Shown here one piece after another: positions 27,101-32,424 of a DNA stretch of 32,424 nucleotides. Each line of letters begins with the position of its first letter. The stretch's first letter is position 1. Position numbers and translations under genes: made by a program. The notes beneath the pieces are model-generated. The model worked only from the letters and a program-made list of their open reading frames with translations. It made no database searches and was not told the DNA's origin. The stretch spans positions 1-32,424 of the forward strand of contig NZ_SZNH01000010.1 in the NCBI RefSeq assembly GCF_005869855.1, in the 5' to 3' direction. Source of the stretch: Nostoc sp. PA-18-2419. Its GTDB lineage: Bacteria > Cyanobacteriota > Cyanobacteriia > Cyanobacteriales > Nostocaceae.

Positions 27101-28101
27101 GTGCTTATTATTGTTACCCATTAATCGCACAGGGACGGCTGTTAGGTACTCTTTCGTTTGGCAGCCGGACTCGGCTAAGTTTCACTGAGAATCAAAAGGG
27201 GATGATGCAAGCAGTATGCGACCAAATTGCGATCGCTATGGAGAGAGCTAGTTTAATTGGATCTTTGCAGCAGCAAACAGAGCAGTTGCAACAAGCTAAC
27301 CGGATGAAAGATGAGTTTCTGGGCATATTGTCCCACGAATTGCGATCGCCCCTGAATGCTATCCTTGGTTGGGCACAACTGTTGCAACGCAGCAAGCTCA
27401 GCGAAACCCAAATCGCTAAAGGTATGGAGACAATTGAGCGCAACGCTAAGGCGCAAACTCAGCTAATTGAAGATTTGCTAGATATATCGCGGATGAACAG
27501 AGGCAAATTACACCTTAATGTCCGTACTTGTAATTTAGTGCCACTGATTGAGTCGAGCCTAGAAACTGTTAGCTTAGCCGCCCAATCTAAAGAAATCGAT
27601 TTGAGATTTTCCGTGATTCTCTCACCAGAAACCGAAAATCTCCAAGCACAATCCCCAAGTACTCAACACTCAAAAGGCAGTTTCAAAAGCGAAGATTCAA
27701 AATTTTCAGTTTCCGGTGATTTTGATCGCTTGCAGCAGATTATCTGGAATTTACTATCCAATGCCATCAAATTCACACCTCCAGGAGGACGGGTTGAGGT
27801 GCAATTGTCAGTAGTCAATGGTCAAGAAAAACAACAGACAACCGACAAATATGCCCAAATTCAAGTAATTGACACAGGGATTGGCATCAGTGCTGATTTT
27901 CTGCCTTATGTTTTTGAACGTTTTCGTCAAGCTGATAGTTCTAGCACCAGAACCTATGGGGGATTAGGACTAGGATTAGCGATCGTGCGTCATATAGTAG
28001 AATTACATGGCGGTACCGTTTGTGCAGATAGCCTTGGCGAACAACAAGGCACGACATTTACAGTCAAACTACCACTTTTAAAAAGTCCCTCCCTGACTTG
28101 A
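24178..28101 (+). CDS. multi-PAS membrane sensor histidine kinase
   Basis: Membrane-bound histidine kinase of 1307 residues; signal unknown. Order (approximate): about eight hydrophobic segments in residues 25-320, forming a MASE-like sensor with conserved polar residues between ([27 protein letters not shown]); PAS 345-460, PAS 465-585, PAS-like 590-715, PAS-like 720-845; GAF 860-1015; HisKA with [10 protein letters not shown] (His1053); HATPase_c 1150-1295 with [21 protein letters not shown] and [10 protein letters not shown]. It ends after the ATPase, so unlike the kinase at 346-5448 it has no receiver and needs a separate response regulator, not found here. The first PAS ([18 protein letters not shown]) closely resembles the third PAS of the other kinase. 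ATG 24178 is preceded by a weak ribosome site. Confidence 0.95.
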   Translation: MLKVNRLRVQEIFKIPPNSLVAKIASAIPVLVGSLVLTGWWLEIEVLKRGFPGSLGTMKFNTALCFVLSGMSLWLFLTGGRTSKKEDGGKQVGQQRTIKNSRYSRILVLSRVCAIAVTTIAALTLCEYLFDWNFGIDELLFLDSRRSLAISHPGRMGVNTVLNFILVSVALQFLNEQNHRSYWYAQIIALITTFISFQVLIGYAYKVKVLYGIAPHTTSMGLETALLFNLLSIGILWAQAQQGLMKVVTNDSYGGLLARRLLIAAIAVPFLVGWVIVEGHRAGQYDLAFAVSVFAIVLIVIFTVLIWQSARVIEHLSAQRDISDGLHLHALQALRAYEDKLASFVDANVIGIAFADVYGGIHRANDEYLRIIGYTQEDLLAGGLSWREITLPEHRYLDQQGIIEAKGNSKGTCTPYQKEYIRKDGSRIPILIGYVLLGEKREESVAFILDLSERKQAQAEQQKLVSLVENSSDFIGIATLEGQILYINDAGQKLVGLASLEEVKQKAVLDYVMPEDKDYFQQYILPTVLSQGRWQGEFRFRHLQTGQAIPVDYNIFTVTDNNTGQAIALATVTRNISEQKQAKEQILQLNKDLQRRITELQTLLEVIPIGIGIAEDPKCQNIKVNPAFAKQLGISSDTNASLSAAFDEKPTNFRIYSQGKELLTEELPMQYSAAHGVEVLDVELDVIHENGKIVKLLEYVAPLFDEEGKTRGCVGAFLDITERKQAEEVLRNQQKWLEDVLNLMPRPLLFIEPGTARVTFANRSAEELAGGEFPKGVPAAEYHTAYHYTDAVGNRIPNEQMPGVRVALGERLDGLEVDWHTSCGVRSVLIFADTLPAMHGHAAICILMFQDISNLKQAEKALSLGYQRLKILFETANELLSSQQPVELIDSVFRKLSEQIGLDVYFNYLIENNSEVMQLKSYGGISPELADKIQWLAFGQAVCGTVAQQCHPIAVENVQQSTDSKTELICSLGISAYYCYPLIAQGRLLGTLSFGSRTRLSFTENQKGMMQAVCDQIAIAMERASLIGSLQQQTEQLQQANRMKDEFLGILSHELRSPLNAILGWAQLLQRSKLSETQIAKGMETIERNAKAQTQLIEDLLDISRMNRGKLHLNVRTCNLVPLIESSLETVSLAAQSKEIDLRFSVILSPETENLQAQSPSTQHSKGSFKSEDSKFSVSGDFDRLQQIIWNLLSNAIKFTPPGGRVEVQLSVVNGQEKQQTTDKYAQIQVIDTGIGISADFLPYVFERFRQADSSSTRTYGGLGLGLAIVRHIVELHGGTVCADSLGEQQGTTFTVKLPLLKSPSLT

Positions 28102-28203
28102 AAAAGGGTGTAGGGTGTGGGGTGTGGGGGATATTCCTTTTTCATGCATGAGTTTTAATACCGTTTCTTTATGAAGCTGCATATATTACCCCGGCTACGC
28201 CGT

Positions 28204-28234
28204 CCCCCCTTGCCAAGGCAGGACTACAGGGGGG
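28204..28234. repeat. GC-rich nested hairpin element
   Basis: CCCCCC (28204-28209) pairs with GGGGGG (28229-28234), and inside it TGCC-aa-GGCA (28211-28220) forms a second stem. This is a dispersed repeat type common in cyanobacterial spacers. It lies about 100 bp after the kinase stop and might act as a terminator, though no T run follows. Confidence 0.55.
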
Positions 28235-28284
28235 TCTTGATTATGTATATCTTCATACAAAATTGGTATAAGGTGCAAGTTTCG

Positions 28285-28347
28285 TGTTCGGAACTCAGCC
28301 ATTCATGTTTGGAACTCGGCCATTCTTGTTTTGAGGTGGAATGGTGA
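28285..28347. repeat. 21-bp repeat, 3 imperfect units
   Basis: The units TGTTCGGAACTCAGCCATTC(A), TGTTTGGAACTCGGCCATTC(T) and a more diverged third (TGTTTTGAGGTGGAATGGTG(A)) run head to tail with 21-bp period. They are out of phase with the larger array that begins at 28421. Confidence 0.7.
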
Positions 28348-28420
28348 GGGTTTGAAGGAGAGTGATGTCTACGGCAGGCTGTACCAACGCTTTTTTCACT
28401 TGACAGTTTGTGTTTCAACG

Positions 28421-28693
28421 TGCAACTTCGGAGGTTAAAGGCGCAACTTCTAAGGCTAAAGACGCAATTTCGAGGGTTAAAGGTGCAACTTCGAGAGTTA
28501 AAGGTGCAACTTCCGAGTTCAGAGGTGGAACGTTGACTCTTTTTGCTCGACAGTTCGAGTTAAAAGGTGCAACTTCCGAGTTCAGAAGTCGAGCATTCGC
28601 TCTTGTTGCTCGACAGTTCGAGTTAAAAGGTGCAAACTTCGAGTTCAGAGGTGGAATGATGAGGCTTTGAGGTGGAACGTAGACGGCACAGGA
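28421..28693. repeat. 21-bp tandem array, 13 units with 63-bp higher order
   Basis: Strict 21-bp phase holds from 28421 to about 28693. Units 1-5 are variants of TGCAACTTCGAGAGTTAAAG(G). Units 5-7 and 8-10 form a 63-bp higher-order repeat (a TGCAACTTCCGAG unit, a unit ending in TTGC, then an identical TCGACAGTTCGAGTTAAAAG(G) unit). Units 11-13 diverge toward TGGAA-type units. No indel breaks the phase, which suggests growth by slippage or unequal exchange of whole units. Confidence 0.9.
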
Positions 28694-28831
28694 GGGGGCT
28701 ATATCTACCACGAGCTACGCCTACCCGCTAATGCAATCCTTGATACAGGCTACATTATTAATTAGCTCAATTTCTCTACTGCGCGTCCAAGCAGAAACTC
28801 CTCGTCAGACATCACCTTTATAAAACCCCAA

Positions 28832-31594
28832 ATGACTAACGAAGAACTGCTGCAAATTATTGAACAAGCTGCCAAAGGCAAGGTGACAGAATTAGACCTT
28901 TCTGGCAAAGGCTTAACAACATTGCCAGCGGAAATTGGACGACTTACCAAACTGCGATCGCTCGACCTCCGCGGCAATCAACTCAGCAGTCTGCCAGGGG
29001 AAATTAGACAACTCACCAACCTGCAAACCCTCGACCTGGGCTTCAATCAACTCAGCAGTCTGCCAGGGGAAATTGGACAACTCACCAACCTCCAAACCCT
29101 CTACCTCTACAACAATCAACTCAGCAGTCTGCCAGGGGAAATTAGACAACTCACCAACCTCCAAACCCTCTACCTCTACAACAATCAACTCAGCAGTCTG
29201 CCAGGGGAAATTGGACAACTCACCAACCTGCAAACCCTCTACCTCGAGAACAATCAACTCAGCAGTCTGCCAGGGGAAATTGGACAACTCACCAACCTCC
29301 AATCCCTCGACCTCTACAACAATCAACTCAGCAGTCTGCCAGGGGAAATTGGACAACTCACCAACCTGCAATCCCTCTACCTGGGCAGTAATCAACTCAG
29401 CAGTCTGCCAGCGGAATTTGAAAAACTCATCAACCTGCAAACCCTCCACCTGGGCAGTAATCAACTCAGCAGTCTGCTAGGGGAAATTGGACAACTCACC
29501 AACCTGCAATCCCTCAATCTCAGCAACAATCAACTCAGCAGTTTGCCAGTGGAAATAGGACAACTCACTAACCTCAGCAAGCTTGAACTTAGCAAAAATC
29601 CCCTAGAATCTCCTCCACCAGAAATTCTAAGGAAAGGATTGGAAAGAATTCTGAACTTCTTTAGGCAACAGTTAGAACAACAAACCGATCGCCTCTATGA
29701 AGCTAAATTACTCATTGTGGGAGAAGGTGGTGCAGGTAAAACTACGCTAGCCAAAAAAATTCAAGACCAGAAATATAGATTACAACAAGATGAAAATACC
29801 ACAGAAGGTATTGATATTATTCAATGGAAGTTCTTGCTTGACAATGATAGAGAATTTCAGGTCAACATTTGGGACTTTGGTGGTCAAGAGATTTACCATG
29901 CTACTCACCAATTTTTTCTTACTAAACGCTCTCTTTATGCTGTAGTTGCTGATACTCGCAAAGAAGACACAGATTTTTACTACTGGTTAAATGTGGTTGA
30001 ATTGCTGAGCGATAATAGTCCTTTACTAATTGTCAAAAATGAAAAACAAGAGCGCAAACGGGAAATAAACGAGCGAGAGTTGCGACGCGAATTTACCAGT
30101 TTTAAAGAAACACTTACTACAAACCTTGCTACTGATCGCGGTCTACCAGAAATCTTAAATAAAATTAAGCATTATATTAGTAACCTACCCCATGTAGGAA
30201 CAGAACTACCCAAAACCTGGGTTAAAGTACGGCAAGCTTTAGAACGAGATTCCCGCGAATATATTAGCTTGGAAGAATATCTGAACATTTGTCAAGAATA
30301 TGGTTTTACTAAACAGGAAGATAAACTCCAACTTAGTGGCTATCTACATGATTTAGGTGTATGTCTTCACTTTCAAGATGATGACTTGTTAACAAAAACC
30401 GTGATCCTCAAACCTACTTGGGGTACAGATGCCGTTTACAAAGTGTTAGATAATCCCCAAGTAATTCAAAACCTGGGTAAATTTGATCGCAATGATTTAA
30501 AAAATATTTGGCTCGAAAACAAATATGCCAATATGCGACCAGAACTGTTGCGGCTAATGATGAAATTTAAACTGTGTTACGAAATACCTAGTCGTCCTGG
30601 CACTTATATCGCACCTCAATTACTCTCTGTCAACCAACCTGATTTCAATTGGGATGAATCCAATAACCTAATCCTGCGTTATAAATATGACTTCATGCCA
30701 AAAGGTATTCTCACCCGCTTTATAGTCGAAATGCACTCCGATATTGAACAACAAACCTTACAAACCTTAGTTTGGAAAACAGGCGTTGTTCTTGCTAAAG
30801 ACCAAACCCGTGCTGAAGTGATTGAACACTATAATCAACGAGAAATTAGAGTCCGTGTAGCAGGAAAAAACAAGAAAGAACGGCTAGCAGTTATTACTCA
30901 TGAACTAGAAAAAATTCATAAATCTTACGAACGTCTGCAATATCAAACACTTGTTCCCTGCAATTGTGAAAGTTGTAATTATAGTCAAACGCCTCATTTT
31001 TATAGCCGAGACGTGTTGTATAAATCCTTGGAAGCCCGTAATTACCAAATCCAGTGCCAAAACAGCTTTCATATGGTAGATGTCAAAAGACTGATTGATG
31101 ATGTTTTATCGGCTTCACAAAATCTACAAATCCCTATGCCTGAACCTCTAACCAGAAATCAAGTTTTCATCAGCTATAGTCATCAAGATCAGCAGTGGCT
31201 TACCAAACTTCAGAAGCAACTTAAACCAATGATTCGTAACCAAAATCTACTTGTGTGGGACGATACTAAAATTCAACCTGGTGCAAAGTGGCGTGAAGAA
31301 ATTGAAAAAGCTTTAGCAGCAGCAAAAGTGGCAGTATTGTTGGTTAGCCCTGATTTTTTAGCATCAGATTTTATTGCCGAGAATGAATTACCCCCATTAT
31401 TAGATGCGGCTGAAGCCGAAGGACTGACAATTATTTGGATACCTTTGACTTATAGTAACTATGAGGAAACAGAAATTGAAAAGTATCAATCAGCGCACAC
31501 TCCCAATCAACCTTTAGACAGCTTGAACTCTGCACAAGAAAATCAAGCTTGGGTGAACATCTGTAAGAAGATTAAAACAGCAATTATTCAATAG
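28832..31594 (+). CDS. LRR-Roc-COR-TIR (ROCO family) protein
   Basis: A 920-residue multidomain GTPase. Residues 17-268: eleven leucine-rich repeats of 23 residues (LQTLYLYNNQLSSLPGEI type), a ligand- or partner-sensing solenoid. Residues 290-440: Roc GTPase with P-loop GEGGAGKT (297-304), NTTEGIDI switch region and WDFGGQE; the NKxD position reads VKNEKQ, a variant. Residues about 460-760: COR dimerisation region, with CNCESCNY and a later QCQNSFH segment near its end. Residues 777-905: C-terminal TIR domain (VFISYSHQDQQWL, LLVWDDTKIQPGAKW, AVLLVSPDFLAS, ENEL with candidate NADase Glu852). No signal peptide or membrane segment. Such architectures are known in cyanobacteria but their roles are largely untested; NLR-like immunity or cell-death signalling is inference. 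It stands alone, preceded by repeats and converging with the RluA gene. Confidence 0.93.
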   Translation: MTNEELLQIIEQAAKGKVTELDLSGKGLTTLPAEIGRLTKLRSLDLRGNQLSSLPGEIRQLTNLQTLDLGFNQLSSLPGEIGQLTNLQTLYLYNNQLSSLPGEIRQLTNLQTLYLYNNQLSSLPGEIGQLTNLQTLYLENNQLSSLPGEIGQLTNLQSLDLYNNQLSSLPGEIGQLTNLQSLYLGSNQLSSLPAEFEKLINLQTLHLGSNQLSSLLGEIGQLTNLQSLNLSNNQLSSLPVEIGQLTNLSKLELSKNPLESPPPEILRKGLERILNFFRQQLEQQTDRLYEAKLLIVGEGGAGKTTLAKKIQDQKYRLQQDENTTEGIDIIQWKFLLDNDREFQVNIWDFGGQEIYHATHQFFLTKRSLYAVVADTRKEDTDFYYWLNVVELLSDNSPLLIVKNEKQERKREINERELRREFTSFKETLTTNLATDRGLPEILNKIKHYISNLPHVGTELPKTWVKVRQALERDSREYISLEEYLNICQEYGFTKQEDKLQLSGYLHDLGVCLHFQDDDLLTKTVILKPTWGTDAVYKVLDNPQVIQNLGKFDRNDLKNIWLENKYANMRPELLRLMMKFKLCYEIPSRPGTYIAPQLLSVNQPDFNWDESNNLILRYKYDFMPKGILTRFIVEMHSDIEQQTLQTLVWKTGVVLAKDQTRAEVIEHYNQREIRVRVAGKNKKERLAVITHELEKIHKSYERLQYQTLVPCNCESCNYSQTPHFYSRDVLYKSLEARNYQIQCQNSFHMVDVKRLIDDVLSASQNLQIPMPEPLTRNQVFISYSHQDQQWLTKLQKQLKPMIRNQNLLVWDDTKIQPGAKWREEIEKALAAAKVAVLLVSPDFLASDFIAENELPPLLDAAEAEGLTIIWIPLTYSNYEETEIEKYQSAHTPNQPLDSLNSAQENQAWVNICKKIKTAIIQ
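28946..29635 (+). repeat. ten 69-bp LRR-coding repeats
   Basis: Ten head-to-tail 69-bp units encode LRRs 2-11 of the ROCO protein. Units 3-7 are nearly identical at nucleotide level, including silent positions (CTCAGCAGTCTGCCAGGGGA recurs), while the edge units diverge. The near identity indicates recent expansion or gene conversion. Long overlapping open frames on both strands here are artefacts of the repeat. Confidence 0.93.
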
Positions 31595-31688
31595 AAGATT
31601 GAGAAGATTTTCTCTAGTGGTAATGTGTCAAAATACTATTTTTATTCTTATACAATTCAATTAATGATTGTGACATATCCTTGGGTGA

Positions 31689-31708
31689 AGACGCGATGAA
31701 TCGCGTCT
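31689..31708. terminator. inverted repeat between convergent genes
   Basis: Perfect 9-bp arms AGACGCGAT / ATCGCGTCT with a 2-base centre, followed by CTACAAATTGTT. The AGACGCGATGAATCGCGTCT element is a dispersed repeat familiar from cyanobacterial spacers. Lying between the 3' ends of the ROCO and RluA genes, it could end both transcripts; the T run is weak. Confidence 0.5.
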
Positions 31709-31746
31709 CTACAAATTGTTTATTTGTGGCATACATGATGATAAAT

Positions 31747-32424
31747 TTAAAACGGTGTTTTTACTTGTAGATGAAGGGTTTCTCCTGACTGTGGATGCTG
31801 AAAACGAATTTCTCTTGCATGTAAATATAACCGATTAGCGTTTGCACTGCATCCATAAAGGCGATCGCCTAAAATAGTTACCCCCAATCCTTGCACATCT
31901 GCCGCGTGAACTCTCAATTGATGGGTACGTCCTGTTAGGGGCGTAAACTCTACACGGGTGTAATCTCCTTCCCTCGCCATCACCTGGAATTGTGTCAAAC
32001 TCGGTTTACCGCGCTGCCAATCAACTTGCTGATAAGGACGATTTTCCGGATCTCCCCACAATGGCAATTCAATTGTACCTTGCTCAACTTTTACAAAACC
32101 TGCAACTAAAGCCTCATAAACCTTGTGAACTTGTCGCTGCTGAAACTGCTGGCTGAGTTGTCGATGAGTTTGGCGATCGCGTGCCAACAACAAAATACCA
32201 GATGTTTCTTGGTCTAATCTATGCACAGATGTAAGTGTCATGCCATCAGGTAACAGATGAAACAAGCGACTCCAAACACTATCCTGGCGATCGCGATAAC
32301 GCCCAGGTACAGAAAGTAATCCAGCCGGTTTGTCCACAGCAATCAGCCACTCGTCTTCATAAATAATCGATAAACTTACCTCTCCCCCAACCCCTCCGCT
32401 ATTAGGGAAGGGGCTTCTTACTCC
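31747..32424 (-). CDS. RluA-family RNA pseudouridine synthase (5' end outside window)
   Basis: Converts uridine to pseudouridine in ribosomal or transfer RNA. The catalytic core is complete: LIAVDKPAGLLSVPG, HRLDQETSGILLLAR (catalytic Asp in HRLD), VHKVYEALVAG, PLTGRTHQLRVHAA and LGDRLYG. The frame stays open from the GTG at 32337 back to the window edge, and the codons just upstream (LSIIYEDEWLIAVDKPAG) are clearly part of the domain, so the true start lies further upstream; the listed end is the window edge. Codons from about 32377 to the edge (SPFPNSGGVGGE) are encoded by a proline/glycine-rich spacer-type repeat, read in frame. Many cyanobacterial relatives carry a long N-terminal extension. 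The exact RNA target is not predictable here. Confidence 0.88.
   Translation of the reverse strand, partial: GVRSPFPNSGGVGGEVSLSIIYEDEWLIAVDKPAGLLSVPGRYRDRQDSVWSRLFHLLPDGMTLTSVHRLDQETSGILLLARDRQTHRQLSQQFQQRQVHKVYEALVAGFVKVEQGTIELPLWGDPENRPYQQVDWQRGKPSLTQFQVMAREGDYTRVEFTPLTGRTHQLRVHAADVQGLGVTILGDRLYGCSANANRLYLHAREIRFQHPQSGETLHLQVKTPF

Larger units (their letters stand above)
28102..28831. other. repeat-dense intergenic region
   Basis: The 730-bp spacer between the histidine kinase and the ROCO gene has no supported gene. It holds a G/T-rich tract (GGGTGTAGGGTGTGGGGTGT at 28105-28124), a GC-rich hairpin at 28204-28234, three imperfect 21-bp units at 28285-28347, and a 13-unit 21-bp array at 28421-28693. 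Open frames on both strands of the array read as heptapeptides (GATSEVK type) and are by-products of the repeat. Confidence 0.75.

Noticed and set aside
28410-28711. Open frames on both strands over the 28.4-28.7 kb array (GATSEVK-type repeats)
   Set aside because: The 21-bp unit has no stops in these frames, so openness carries no coding evidence. No start signals or known family.
28913-29480. Long alternative frames of about 180 codons on both strands within the LRR region
   Set aside because: They are shadows of the 69-bp LRR repeats of the ROCO gene, which has strong domain evidence in its own frame.
1-32424. CRISPR array
   Set aside because: All tandem repeats are contiguous 7-, 21-, 26- or 69-bp units without unique spacers, and no cas genes are present.

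Overview
The window looks like chromosomal DNA of a filamentous, probably heterocyst-forming cyanobacterium (Nostocales-like). The signs are frequent GCGATCGC (HIP1) sites inside and between genes, very long PAS/GAF sensor kinases, a Cys-motif Ser/Thr kinase with pentapeptide repeats (SpkB type), a cyanobacterial-type sucrose-phosphate phosphatase, RecA with a cyanobacterial-type LexA box, and abundant short tandem repeats and interspersed repeats between genes. Genus and species cannot be fixed by reading alone.

Layout. 1-345: repeat-rich spacer. 346-5448 (-): a 1700-residue membrane-anchored hybrid histidine kinase. 5739-5928: a decayed IS transposase fragment. 6085-8779 (-): a likely operon spp-ruvA-bioF; spp and ruvA overlap by ATGA. 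9221-13337: a rearranged locus for exonuclease VII, holding an intact xseB, a 3' scrap of xseA, a 5'-truncated Uma2-type gene, a 21-bp repeat array, an alpha/beta hydrolase, a leucine-rich-repeat relic, a broken second xseB and the intact xseA. 13647-15072 (-): three AT-rich genes (coiled-coil protein, small unknown protein, HNH nuclease) packed as one operon, divergent from recA (15529-16602, +), which has a LexA-like box and a strong terminator. 16673-17386 (-): FHA-domain protein. 17989-19596 (-): SpkB-like kinase. 21206-22033 (-): squalene/phytoene synthase family enzyme, flanked by 1.6 kb and 2.1 kb of gene-poor DNA with decayed coding scraps. 24178-28101 (+): a second multi-PAS histidine kinase, without a receiver. 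28102-28831: hairpins and a 13-unit 21-bp repeat array. 28832-31594 (+): LRR-Roc-COR-TIR protein. 31747-32424 (-): RluA-family pseudouridine synthase, cut by the window edge.

How the genes fit together. DNA repair and recombination functions (ruvA, xseB, xseA, recA) lie within about 9 kb together with an uncharacterised HNH operon. A second theme is signalling: two large histidine kinases, a Ser/Thr kinase and an FHA (phosphothreonine-binding) protein. The two candidates for less-described biology are the three-gene HNH operon and the LRR-Roc-COR-TIR protein, which joins NLR-like sensing, a GTPase switch and a TIR effector in one chain. The clearest evolutionary story is the partial duplication of the xseA-xseB junction, with each copy keeping a different intact gene.
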